From assembly GCF_003985145.1 (NCBI RefSeq), contig NZ_ML133540.1:1-64000 (forward strand): a stretch of 64,000 nucleotides of DNA, written 5' to 3'. The notes beneath the pieces are model-generated. The model did not search any database. It was not told where the DNA came from and was given only the letters and a program-made list of their open reading frames with translations. Below, in pieces: positions 26,693 to 34,549 of the stretch (position 1 is the first letter of the stretch; each line of letters starts with the position of its first letter). The translations under genes were made by a program, and so were the position numbers. The DNA comes from Rhizobium anhuiense (lineage in GTDB: Bacteria; Pseudomonadota; Alphaproteobacteria; Rhizobiales; Rhizobiaceae).

Positions 26693-27727
26693 GCCCATCA
26701 GCTCATGCCAATGCCAGCACAGGAGTGCTGGGATTTCCTCCTTCAATGAAACCGTGGCAGCAGAAAGCGACAGGACCGGTCATGATCACCATGTTGTTTT
26801 CGACAAGCTCGATCTGAAGTTCGCCCGCGGGAAGGTGTACCGTGACCTTGGGAGAATTCACGAGACCTCGCATCTTCGCAGCATAGACGGCAACGCAAGC
26901 CCCGGTCCCGCATGCTTTGGTGAGAATGCCGGGACGCTCCCACACGGCGAGGCGTATGGTTTGCGAGTCGACGATCTGGGCCACGCCAACGTTGACGCCT
27001 TCCGGGAAAAGCGGATCGTTCTGCACGACCGGGGCATAGGTCGGGATGTCGTCGACGACGAGTTGATCGACGAAGAACACAGCATGCGGATTGCCAATGT
27101 TCAGCGCGACCCCATTGGAAAGAGGTCCGCTTGTCAAAAGGACATGACGGGTATCGATTTCGCGGCTCAACGGGATTTGCTGCCAGTCCAGGCTAATCGG
27201 CCCCAATTTAACGCTGATCTGCCGAAGACCTGCTCCGCAGCATTGCAGCACCCCGGACTTGGTCTCGATCAGGACTTCCTCAGTCTCCGTCTCTTCAAGC
27301 AACAAGTAAGCCACGCAGCGCGTAGCATTCCCACACGCACCGACTTCCTTGCCGTCGATGTTGAAGATTCTCATCTGCGCGTAAGCGCCTGCCTTTCGTC
27401 CCTCGTCGGAGGGTCGTTCGATCGTGAGCAGTTGTTCGCCGCCAGCTCCGACGTTTGTACTGCAAATCCTGACGATGTCCTCGACGTCAAACGGCTTTGC
27501 GACCTCACGCCGATCGACAATCACGAAATAGTTTTCCAACCCGTGCATCTTCACGAATGACCAAAGCGTCGGCGCATCTACGGACGGGGTCTGCGCGAGG
27601 AATTCCATGTGGTTCATATCGCGACCGCTTTCAAAGTGCTGTTGCTGCGTCAGCGTAGGTATTGGAGGCCTGCCAAGGCCTCTCCACCTCGAGGGTGAGA
27701 AGGTCCTCGATCGTCTGGCGACGCCGA
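26693..27727. repeat. Long direct repeat, copy 1 (dapF plus lysA 3' end)
   Basis: About 1,035 bases recur at 33504-34538 in the same orientation, apparently without a change: translations in several frames of the two copies are identical. The repeat contains dapF entire and about 97 bases of the lysA 3' end. A shorter match (GTCATCGCATTCCCCTTTT) flanks both left ends with an indel, so the duplicated block originally reached the start of binding protein 3. Confidence 0.95.
26703..27617 (-). CDS. dapF: Diaminopimelate epimerase, copy 1
   Basis: A 304-residue epimerase (LL- to meso-diaminopimelate, penultimate step to lysine and a peptidoglycan precursor). The two catalytic cysteines are in VGACGNATRCVAYLL and KACGTGACVAVYA. 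The start at 27617 (MNHMEFLAQ) lies 13 bases beyond the lysA stop, and the frame open further upstream reads lysA in another frame. The protein differs from family norms in details such as GNATRC rather than GNGARC, so a broader epimerase specificity is possible. It is the second gene of a long operon with an importer. Confidence 0.85.
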   Translation of the reverse strand: MNHMEFLAQTPSVDAPTLWSFVKMHGLENYFVIVDRREVAKPFDVEDIVRICSTNVGAGGEQLLTIERPSDEGRKAGAYAQMRIFNIDGKEVGACGNATRCVAYLLLEETETEEVLIETKSGVLQCCGAGLRQISVKLGPISLDWQQIPLSREIDTRHVLLTSGPLSNGVALNIGNPHAVFFVDQLVVDDIPTYAPVVQNDPLFPEGVNVGVAQIVDSQTIRLAVWERPGILTKACGTGACVAVYAAKMRGLVNSPKVTVHLPAGELQIELVENNMVIMTGPVAFCCHGFIEGGNPSTPVLALA

Positions 27728-28974
27728 ATGACCCGGAACCGGGCGCCATCGACAAGGACTTCGGCGATCAGATCTCTGGAATTATAGGTAGAAGCCATCG
27801 ATGCCCCGTAGGCGCCTGCGCACCCGAATGCGAGTCGAGCCCCCGCCCGAAGCTTGGGTAGGCCTTCATAGTTTCCGAACACATCGGAAGTTTCGCAGAC
27901 AGGACCGACCAACTGATACGTTGAAGAGTCGCCACCGTTGATATCTTGTAGCGGAAGTACCGGATGGATGGCGCTATAGAGCGAGGGTCGCATGAGATCG
28001 TTCATGGCGGCATCAACGATGACGGTCGCCATATTGCCAGTATTCTTCACATATAGCACTTCGGTGACCAGCAAGCCCGCCGGTCCGACAAGCCACCGAC
28101 CGGGTTCGACGGTGAGTTCGCAATCAATGTCATTGAACGCTTCCTCGATAATCTTCGCGTACGCACCGACATCAGGCCCGGCTCCGAAATCGTAGGAGAT
28201 TCCCAAGCCACCTCCCAAGTCGAGGCGCCGTACTAGGTGACCGCAAGACCGTAGTGCCTTGACCAGGTCCGCGAGCCGTTCGTACGCTACCCGGTAAGGC
28301 GACAGGTCTAGGAGTTGTGATCCAATGTGCACAGCAAGACCAACCACATCGAGTTCGGCCGAAGCTTCGGCCCTCGCGTACAATTCCGGGATTTCCTCCA
28401 GCGGAATTCCGAACTTGTCTCCTTTTTTCCCTGTGCTAATTTTCGCGTGGGTTTTTGCATCGACGTCGGGATTTACCCGGAAGGCGATAGGCGCCCTACG
28501 ACCGAGCGATCGAGCGATGTCGCGGATTACATCGAGCTCGGCGGGCGATTCGACATTGATCTGATGGATGCCGACCTCCAAGGCGCGAGAAATCTCCGCT
28601 CGGGTTTTGCCGACGCCGGAAAAAACAATCTTGGACGGCGGCGCGCCGGCGGCGAACGCCCTCTCCAACTCGCCCCCTGATACAATGTCCATACCGCAAC
28701 CTAGACCCGAGAGCAGTCGCAGCACTGAAACGTTGCTATTCGCTTTGACGGCAAAACAGATCAGAGTTCGTGACGCGCCGAGCTTGTCGGCCAATAGTCG
28801 GTAGGCGTTGGTGATCGTAAAGGCGCTGTAGCAGTAGAACGGTGTTGGAATTGCATCGGCTATTTTGCCAACCGACATCTCTTCGATAAACAGTTGACCA
28901 TTCTCATAAGAAACGCTGTCGTGGTGGAGCGCTGACGATCGTGCTGCGCGTTCATTTTCGTTCAGAAGTGTCAT
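27631..28974 (-). CDS. lysA: Diaminopimelate decarboxylase
   Basis: A 447-residue fold-type III PLP enzyme that converts meso-diaminopimelate to L-lysine and CO2. The PLP lysine is in ICFAVKANSNVSVL; HIGSQLLD, LDLGGGLGISYD (phosphate binding), EPGRWLVGPAG and GPVCETSDVF (catalytic Cys and substrate site) are present. The C-terminus extends a little beyond the typical 420 residues. It heads an operon of eight genes on the minus strand (lysA, dapF, binding protein 3, deacylase, binding protein 2, permease, ATPase, M81 peptidase), and a LysR gene diverges from it exactly as in E. coli lysA-lysR. Confidence 0.9.
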   Translation of the reverse strand: MTLLNENERAARSSALHHDSVSYENGQLFIEEMSVGKIADAIPTPFYCYSAFTITNAYRLLADKLGASRTLICFAVKANSNVSVLRLLSGLGCGMDIVSGGELERAFAAGAPPSKIVFSGVGKTRAEISRALEVGIHQINVESPAELDVIRDIARSLGRRAPIAFRVNPDVDAKTHAKISTGKKGDKFGIPLEEIPELYARAEASAELDVVGLAVHIGSQLLDLSPYRVAYERLADLVKALRSCGHLVRRLDLGGGLGISYDFGAGPDVGAYAKIIEEAFNDIDCELTVEPGRWLVGPAGLLVTEVLYVKNTGNMATVIVDAAMNDLMRPSLYSAIHPVLPLQDINGGDSSTYQLVGPVCETSDVFGNYEGLPKLRAGARLAFGCAGAYGASMASTYNSRDLIAEVLVDGARFRVIRRRQTIEDLLTLEVERPWQASNTYADAATAL

Positions 28975-29089
28975 CTGCGTCTCGCATTATTAGCAATTCC
29001 TTGATCTGATCTTTGCAGATGACAAAAACGTGACAAAATACTAATTTGATCACCTCTAATTCATTCGTGATATATAGGAGGTGGGCTTC
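28975..29089. promoter_or_regulatory. Divergent lysA-lysR promoter region
   Basis: The 115-base AT-rich spacer contains the dyad ATCTG-N7-CAGAT around 29007-29023 and the alternative AAATACTAATTTGATCACC. LysR-type regulators bind imperfect dyads of the T-N11-A form, so this dyad is the candidate operator. The assignment is by position only. Confidence 0.45.
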
Positions 29090-30001
29090 ATGCGACTGAG
29101 TCAGCGTCAGATTGAAATTTTCAATGCTGTGATGATCTACAAGAGCACTACTGCTGCCGCGGAGACGCTCGGCACCTCGCAGCCGACGGTTAGCAGAGAG
29201 CTTCGGGAGCTTGAAGCCTATCTCGGCTTCGAACTTTTCAATCGCTTCGGCAAGCGCCTTTCTCCGACCAATCAAGCTCTACTTCTTCACTCCGCCGTAA
29301 GCCGGTCTTTCGTGGGGATGCAGGAAATCAGCCGCGTTGCATTAGCTATTAAGCAACATAACGCGGCTCACTTGAGGATCGCGAGCCTTCCCGCCTATGC
29401 CGAGGCGTTCCTACCATTGGTCGCAGAACGTTTCCTGAAAAGTCGATCGCAAGTCCATCTATCGATACATTCTCTCGAGGAAGTTCAACTGCGGCACGAT
29501 CTGACCACCCAGATGTTCGACATAGGTTTGACGGAAGGGAGCTTCGAAGCCGATAATGCGACCACGGAAACCATCGATGTTGGTGAAGTCGTATGCGTGC
29601 TTCCTCGCAACCATGCCCTTACGTCCAAGAGCGCGTTGGAGCCGAAGGATTTCCAAGGCACTGATTTCGTCTACTTCGCTCAAGAGGATCCGTACCGCCG
29701 TAAGATCGATCTGATCTTCGAGGCCGAGGGCATCTCTCGAAGATATTGCGTGGAAGCAACGACGGCCACAGGCGTCTGCTCGATGGTCGCTTCCGGAGTT
29801 GGCGTCTCCATCGTCAATCCTTTGACAGCTTCCCACTATGCCGCGAAAGGCGTTGCCCTGCGTCGCTTTAGTGTGCCTGTGCCGTACCAACTGAATCTGT
29901 GGAGACCGGCCAAGGCACTGAGATCCACTCACGCCGATCTTTTTGTGGGTGTGATGCGTCAGGTTGCAAACGAAGTAGTTGAAAAATTGCGGTCCCTTTG
30001 A
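29090..30001 (+). CDS. LysR-type transcriptional regulator, divergent from lysA
   Basis: A 303-residue LysR protein. The start at 29090 (MRLSQRQIEIFNAVM) follows AGGAGG with ideal spacing. The helix-turn-helix is KSTTAAAETLGTSQPTVSRE followed by LRELEAYLGFELFNRFGKRL; the ligand domain has LRIASLPAYAEAFLPLVAE and VCSMVASGVGVSIVNPLTA. This type (with FNRxGKRLxPT) is close to E. coli LysR, which activates lysA when diaminopimelate is available. Orientation and neighbours suggest the same logic here: diaminopimelate-responsive control of lysA and the whole import operon. Confidence 0.85.
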   Translation: MRLSQRQIEIFNAVMIYKSTTAAAETLGTSQPTVSRELRELEAYLGFELFNRFGKRLSPTNQALLLHSAVSRSFVGMQEISRVALAIKQHNAAHLRIASLPAYAEAFLPLVAERFLKSRSQVHLSIHSLEEVQLRHDLTTQMFDIGLTEGSFEADNATTETIDVGEVVCVLPRNHALTSKSALEPKDFQGTDFVYFAQEDPYRRKIDLIFEAEGISRRYCVEATTATGVCSMVASGVGVSIVNPLTASHYAAKGVALRRFSVPVPYQLNLWRPAKALRSTHADLFVGVMRQVANEVVEKLRSL

Positions 30002-30189
30002 TCTTCAATGTGGTTGAAACCGTCCCGCAAAATCCGGCGAACATCTGGAAGGCTCGAAATATCGTTGAATTTGTGATTGGCGGCGCAGTCTGATGGCTTT
30101 TGTCGGTATCGGCGGCGATTTCATGCTAGAATTTTTGGCTGATATCGCCCTCTCGGGCATGACGATAGTCATGCGATAGCGCGTCTGCC
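30002..30189. other. Spacer between the LysR gene and IS21 debris
   Basis: No gene or clear signal is seen. The right part probably belongs to the decayed IS21-type element. Confidence 0.35.
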
Positions 30190-31055
30190 TTCATGGAAGA
30201 CGTATGGAAGCATGCCCGACCTGCCAGTGGGCGTAGCGCCTTGGCCTCATCGACAAAACGGTCTGCCGGTTTGATGCCGGAGGTGCCATGTTCGCGTTGA
30301 TCGGCAACCTCTCGCGTCCACCGATCCAGATGCGCCTCGAATGCGGCCCAGCTCTCGAAGTGGCGACCAGCGATCGCGTTCTTCTTGACGTAGCCGACAC
30401 CGCGCTCGTCCTTGCCTTCGTACGTGCTCTAGAGGGCGCGCAAGCCCGTGGTGTGAAGCCCCAATATCGAGCAAAGGTATGTAGACGCTCGTTGGACCTC
30501 ACTTCTCGTGTCGCCGCATCATGATGCTCGACGAGCGCCTTCGCATTGTCGATTAGGAAAGCGCCTTCCATCCGCTTATGCAAACGCCGCGAGTAAGCTA
30601 GCGTTGCGACGAAGACATGGATGCGAACGCGCTCGCCGCCGATCCATACCTTCGTGTCCCCAAAGTCGATCTGCATTTGATGGCCGGGAGCCGTCTCAAA
30701 GCGGACTGTCGCACGTTTTTGAGCTTTCAATTCTCGCCGCCAATGTCGAACCTTCAATTCCACTGAGCGCAGGCCGATGATGATGCCGTGCTCGGCCGCC
30801 AGCTCCTTGCGGATCACGTCTGCGTTGCCATCGTGCCGGAAGAAACGCTCGCGCAGCCAATCATCAAGTCCATCGAAAGCCGTCCGGCGAACCGGTTTTT
30901 TTGAAAGGCGCTACGCCGCCCTCTCGCAGATATCGCCGAACCGTATTCCGGGCGCAGCCGAATTCCTTCGATAATCGCTTGGCGCCCCAACCAAGCTCAT
31001 GCAGCCGCAACATTGCCACCACATCATCAGCCTGAAGCAAATCTCCGTCCTGCAT
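30190..31055 (-). pseudogene. IS21-type transposase IstA, broken by several frameshifts
   Basis: Fragments in successive frames reconstruct an IstA protein. The N-terminal helix-turn-helix begins at 31055 (MQDGDLLQADDVVAML, then LSKEFGCARNTVRRYLREGG). After a frameshift near 30870 the core follows with ETAPGHQMQIDFGDTKVWIG (first catalytic Asp) and FARYWGFTPRACAP; further shifts move the last part into another frame (HFE/ESWAAFE-like region). IstB is absent. The element's right end appears to lie at about 31065-31090, next to a fragment of an XRE-cupin gene. Confidence 0.75.
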
Positions 31056-31091
31056 TCTTGATTTCGTTAGGGGGTCAGTTTCTCATTTTGC

Positions 31092-31229
31092 CCAGCAAGG
31101 CGGCGGCTATTATTTCGATAGCCGTCTGCCTCACCGCTTCCGCGACGTCGATGACCGACAGAGCGGAATTCTCAGCGCGACCACGCCGCCTACATATTGA
31201 GCTGGGAGTGGTGAGAATAGTAACCAGAC
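31092..31229 (+). pseudogene. C-terminal fragment of an XRE-cupin regulator plus flank
   Basis: The plus strand reads GGGYYFDSRLPHRFRDVDDR then QSGILSATTPPTY and a stop, nearly the same as the last 33 residues of the regulator at 15863-16411. The similarity continues about 25 bases beyond the stop (GGTGAGAATAGTAACCAGA). The fragment is bounded on both sides by insertion-sequence debris, so it marks an old duplication later cut by transposition. Confidence 0.8.
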
Positions 31230-31640
31230 CGGTCAGACCTACTTCCGGCGACGCTCCGCGCTCACCATCGATGAAGCGCGGATATTCGATGCTGGGGTTT
31301 CCATCCTCCACTGCCTCGACCGTGATAGTGTGCCGCCAGTTATCACCAAAGTCATAGGTGTTGCTAAAGGTCACGATCCCACGCTCGATGAGTGCCGCGA
31401 TGCGGACGTTGCGAACGCGAAGGTTTTGCGTTCATAGAGGTCTTCTGGATCCGGCACATCGTAACACCGCCCACCAGCCTCGAACTCGAACAGATGATAA
31501 TCCTCGAACAGCATCACGGCCTGAATGACATCGTGGAGCCCCTTCAAGCTCATCGTGAATGGAACCTCGACCCTGCGCCAGATCAAAGGGTCGATATCCT
31601 CGAGTTGGATATGTAGCCTGGCGATGCGATCGACGGTCAT
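31230..31640 (-). pseudogene. IS66-associated pRiA4b ORF-3 family protein, frameshifted and truncated
   Basis: The start at 31640 overlaps the stop of the upstream transposase gene as ATGA and encodes MTVDRIARLHIQLEDIDPLI then WRRVEVPFTMSLKGLHDVI, the family's opening. A one-base shift near 31406 moves the rest (TYDFGDNWRHTITVE, then PRFIDGERGASPE) into another frame. The C-terminus is cut at the junction with the XRE-cupin fragment. The function of this family is not known; it often travels with IS66 elements. Confidence 0.7.
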
Positions 31641-32919
31641 GATGCCAACGCCATCATAGGACGCGGACCTGTCCAATTCCACGGCAGCAACTCTGCAAGC
31701 TTTGTTGTCGGCATGCCAGCAATTCGTGCCAGGACATCGGCAAGCCATGCGTGCGGATCGATATCGTTGAGCTTGGCGGTCATGATCATCGTCGCCATGA
31801 AGGCCGCGCGATCGGCACCACGATCGGAACCCGCAAACAGCCACGACTTCCTGCCAAGAGCGAAGCCGCGCAGAGCGCGTTCGGCGGAATTGTTGGTCAG
31901 GCAGATCCGACCGTCGTCCAGGAAGGACGTGAAGCCCTCCCAGCGCTTTAGCATGTAGTCGATTGGCTCGGCGACCGGTGAACTGCGCGACAGCTTTGTC
32001 CGCTCGGCCCGCATCCAAGCCTCAAGCTCTTCGACAAGACGACGGCTGTCCCGCTGACATCGCGCCAGTCTTTCGCTTGCAGCGAGACCATTGATGTCAC
32101 GCTCGATATCGAACAGGGCATCGATCCGTTTCAGGGCCTCGAGCGCCATCGGCGAGATCGGCGTCGCGTTCTTCCCCGTTTGGCGTTGGTAGCGATGTCG
32201 GCAAGCACGAAGAACTTGCGACGCGAATGCGACCAGCACAATGCCTGGGTCAGCGGACCGCAATGGCGCTCCGCCTTGAACAGCGGATTGTAGCCACCAT
32301 AGGCATCAGCCTGCAGAATGCCGGTGAAGGTCTTCGGATGCCGTTCCGGGTGTTCTTGCCGCCGATCGCGCGAGACATAATAGAGAGCTGCTGGCGGTGA
32401 TGTTCCGCCGAACGGCCGATCATCCCGGACATCGGTCCATATGCGCCCGGTATCGGTCTTGCCCTTCGCCAGGATCGGCGCGGTCGTGTCATCGCCATGC
32501 AGACGCTCGGCGGCCAGCACATGCGTTTCGATCAAGCCATGCAGCGACTTCAAGACCGCGGTGCAAGCGCCAACCTGGTCGGCAAGCGTCGAGAGGCTGA
32601 GGTCGATGCCTTCACGGGCATAGCGCTCACTTTTCCGGTCCGAGTGGCTGCCGTGGATGTCGCGCCTGAGCTTCTCGATCTCCAGCCTCAGCCGGGCAAT
32701 CAGCGCATCCGAATGTGAGTTCACCGCCTGGGCACGGGCAGCAACGGCCTCGGCTTCACGGCGTGCCGCGCGCTCGGCGAGGATCATCGCATGCGCGCTG
32801 GCAAGGTCGTCGGGAAGCCGATCGGCCGTATCCATCAGCGACCGGCCAGGAAATCCCCGCCGCATGTCCGTATAGCCCGTCGCCAGCCACACCTTCACAC
32901 CGTTCGGAACCGGGATCAT
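31637..32919 (-). pseudogene. IS66 tnpB stub fused to a deleted and frameshifted tnpC transposase
   Basis: The first 22 or so codons (MIPVPNGVKVWLATGYTDMR) are TnpB, and the frame then jumps into the start of TnpC (MDTADRLPDDLASAHAMILA), so most of tnpB is deleted. TnpC lacks about 100 residues between HSDRK and SERYAREG, the zinc-binding region. A frameshift near 32185 separates the first catalytic part (LHGDDTTAPILAKGK) from the last (NNSAERALRGFALGRKSWLF). Confidence 0.8.
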
Positions 32920-33245
32920 CGCCGCTCCACAACATCCAAGATCCGCCCGAGCGCCTCAGTATCAACATCGCTGTCCACTCGGATGCGCCGGCCGCGGCCA
33001 AGCTCGATCGTCACGATACTTGTCTTCTTGCGCGCCCGTGGTGCCGGTTCCACGGGATCGGGTGGTGGCAATGCCGTCACGACCTCAATCGGGACAAATG
33101 GCGGCAGGGACGGCGCTGACATTTGGCAGAGCTCTTTGCGCCACCGGAATAGCTGACTGACATGAATCCCGGCCGAGCGCGCCACATCCGAGACAACGCG
33201 TCGACGCTCGACCGACGTGATCACCTCAATATGCTGCTTCGTCAT
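32916..33245 (-). pseudogene. IS66 TnpA, internally deleted
   Basis: The start at 33245 gives MTKQHIEVITSVERRR then a direct jump to VVSDVARSAGIHVSQLFRWR, so about 20 residues that normally lead to the helix-turn-helix are gone. The rest resembles accessory TnpA proteins of IS66. It overlaps the tnpB stub by four bases. Confidence 0.65.
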
Positions 33246-33300
33246 AGGACTACTCCCAGTGCTACCACCAGGACTTCCAATGTTCGGCTTCACATCACAA

Positions 33301-33503
33301 GACGGCCGTCACCGTGGGGATACGATGCAGTTACCTTCATTGCCTTATCATTCCTTGGTTCTGATGGCGGTCCCTATTGCACTGCTACAACGATCTTCCG
33401 CATCGCTTCACGTTTTTGGGATGTCATCGGGGCGGACCGCGATACAAAGAATCGCGCTGATTATTATGATAGTCATCGCATTCCCCTTTTATGGTTGGAG
33501 AAT
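33301..33503. other. Spacer between IS66 debris and the second dapF block
   Basis: No gene is seen. The last 30 or so bases (GTCATCGCATTCCCCTTTT) match the sequence left of dapF copy 1. Confidence 0.4.
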
Positions 33504-34538
33504 GCCCATCAGCTCATGCCAATGCCAGCACAGGAGTGCTGGGATTTCCTCCTTCAATGAAACCGTGGCAGCAGAAAGCGACAGGACCGGTCATGATCAC
33601 CATGTTGTTTTCGACAAGCTCGATCTGAAGTTCGCCCGCGGGAAGGTGTACCGTGACCTTGGGAGAATTCACGAGACCTCGCATCTTCGCAGCATAGACG
33701 GCAACGCAAGCCCCGGTCCCGCATGCTTTGGTGAGAATGCCGGGACGCTCCCACACGGCGAGGCGTATGGTTTGCGAGTCGACGATCTGGGCCACGCCAA
33801 CGTTGACGCCTTCCGGGAAAAGCGGATCGTTCTGCACGACCGGGGCATAGGTCGGGATGTCGTCGACGACGAGTTGATCGACGAAGAACACAGCATGCGG
33901 ATTGCCAATGTTCAGCGCGACCCCATTGGAAAGAGGTCCGCTTGTCAAAAGGACATGACGGGTATCGATTTCGCGGCTCAACGGGATTTGCTGCCAGTCC
34001 AGGCTAATCGGCCCCAATTTAACGCTGATCTGCCGAAGACCTGCTCCGCAGCATTGCAGCACCCCGGACTTGGTCTCGATCAGGACTTCCTCAGTCTCCG
34101 TCTCTTCAAGCAACAAGTAAGCCACGCAGCGCGTAGCATTCCCACACGCACCGACTTCCTTGCCGTCGATGTTGAAGATTCTCATCTGCGCGTAAGCGCC
34201 TGCCTTTCGTCCCTCGTCGGAGGGTCGTTCGATCGTGAGCAGTTGTTCGCCGCCAGCTCCGACGTTTGTACTGCAAATCCTGACGATGTCCTCGACGTCA
34301 AACGGCTTTGCGACCTCACGCCGATCGACAATCACGAAATAGTTTTCCAACCCGTGCATCTTCACGAATGACCAAAGCGTCGGCGCATCTACGGACGGGG
34401 TCTGCGCGAGGAATTCCATGTGGTTCATATCGCGACCGCTTTCAAAGTGCTGTTGCTGCGTCAGCGTAGGTATTGGAGGCCTGCCAAGGCCTCTCCACCT
34501 CGAGGGTGAGAAGGTCCTCGATCGTCTGGCGACGCCGA
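33504..34538. repeat. Long direct repeat, copy 2 (dapF plus lysA 3' end)
   Basis: This block has the same sequence as 26693-27727 at a constant offset of 6,811 bases. Its right edge falls inside the lysA coding sequence, after which the D-Ala-D-Ala-ligase-like region begins. Lack of visible divergence points to recent duplication or gene conversion. Confidence 0.95.
33514..34428 (-). CDS. dapF: Diaminopimelate epimerase, copy 2
   Basis: The 304-residue product is the same as copy 1 and both catalytic Cys motifs are intact, so it should be active. Instead of lysA, the gene directly upstream (122 bases away) is an ATP-grasp ligase gene, and upstream of that lies a copy of the nifH promoter pointing this way. 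Copy 2 could thus be expressed in nitrogen-fixing bacteroids, unlike copy 1, which follows lysA. Confidence 0.85.
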   Translation of the reverse strand: MNHMEFLAQTPSVDAPTLWSFVKMHGLENYFVIVDRREVAKPFDVEDIVRICSTNVGAGGEQLLTIERPSDEGRKAGAYAQMRIFNIDGKEVGACGNATRCVAYLLLEETETEEVLIETKSGVLQCCGAGLRQISVKLGPISLDWQQIPLSREIDTRHVLLTSGPLSNGVALNIGNPHAVFFVDQLVVDDIPTYAPVVQNDPLFPEGVNVGVAQIVDSQTIRLAVWERPGILTKACGTGACVAVYAAKMRGLVNSPKVTVHLPAGELQIELVENNMVIMTGPVAFCCHGFIEGGNPSTPVLALA

Positions 34539-34549
34539 GCCTCCCCTGT

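Larger units (their letters stand above)
31230..33300 (-). mobile_element. Decayed IS66-family element with internal deletions
   Basis: The order on the minus strand is tnpA remnant, tnpB stub fused to tnpC, then a pRiA4b ORF-3 gene, which is a common IS66-type arrangement. All three transposition genes have deletions or shifts, so the element cannot move by itself. Its exact ends were not identified; the right end lies near 33300 and the left end is cut by later events. Confidence 0.7.

Noticed and set aside
26655..27560. Plus-strand open frame of about 300 codons opposite dapF, repeated at 33217-34371
   Set aside because: It recurs only because the dapF block is duplicated; the minus strand carries both catalytic Cys motifs of DapF.
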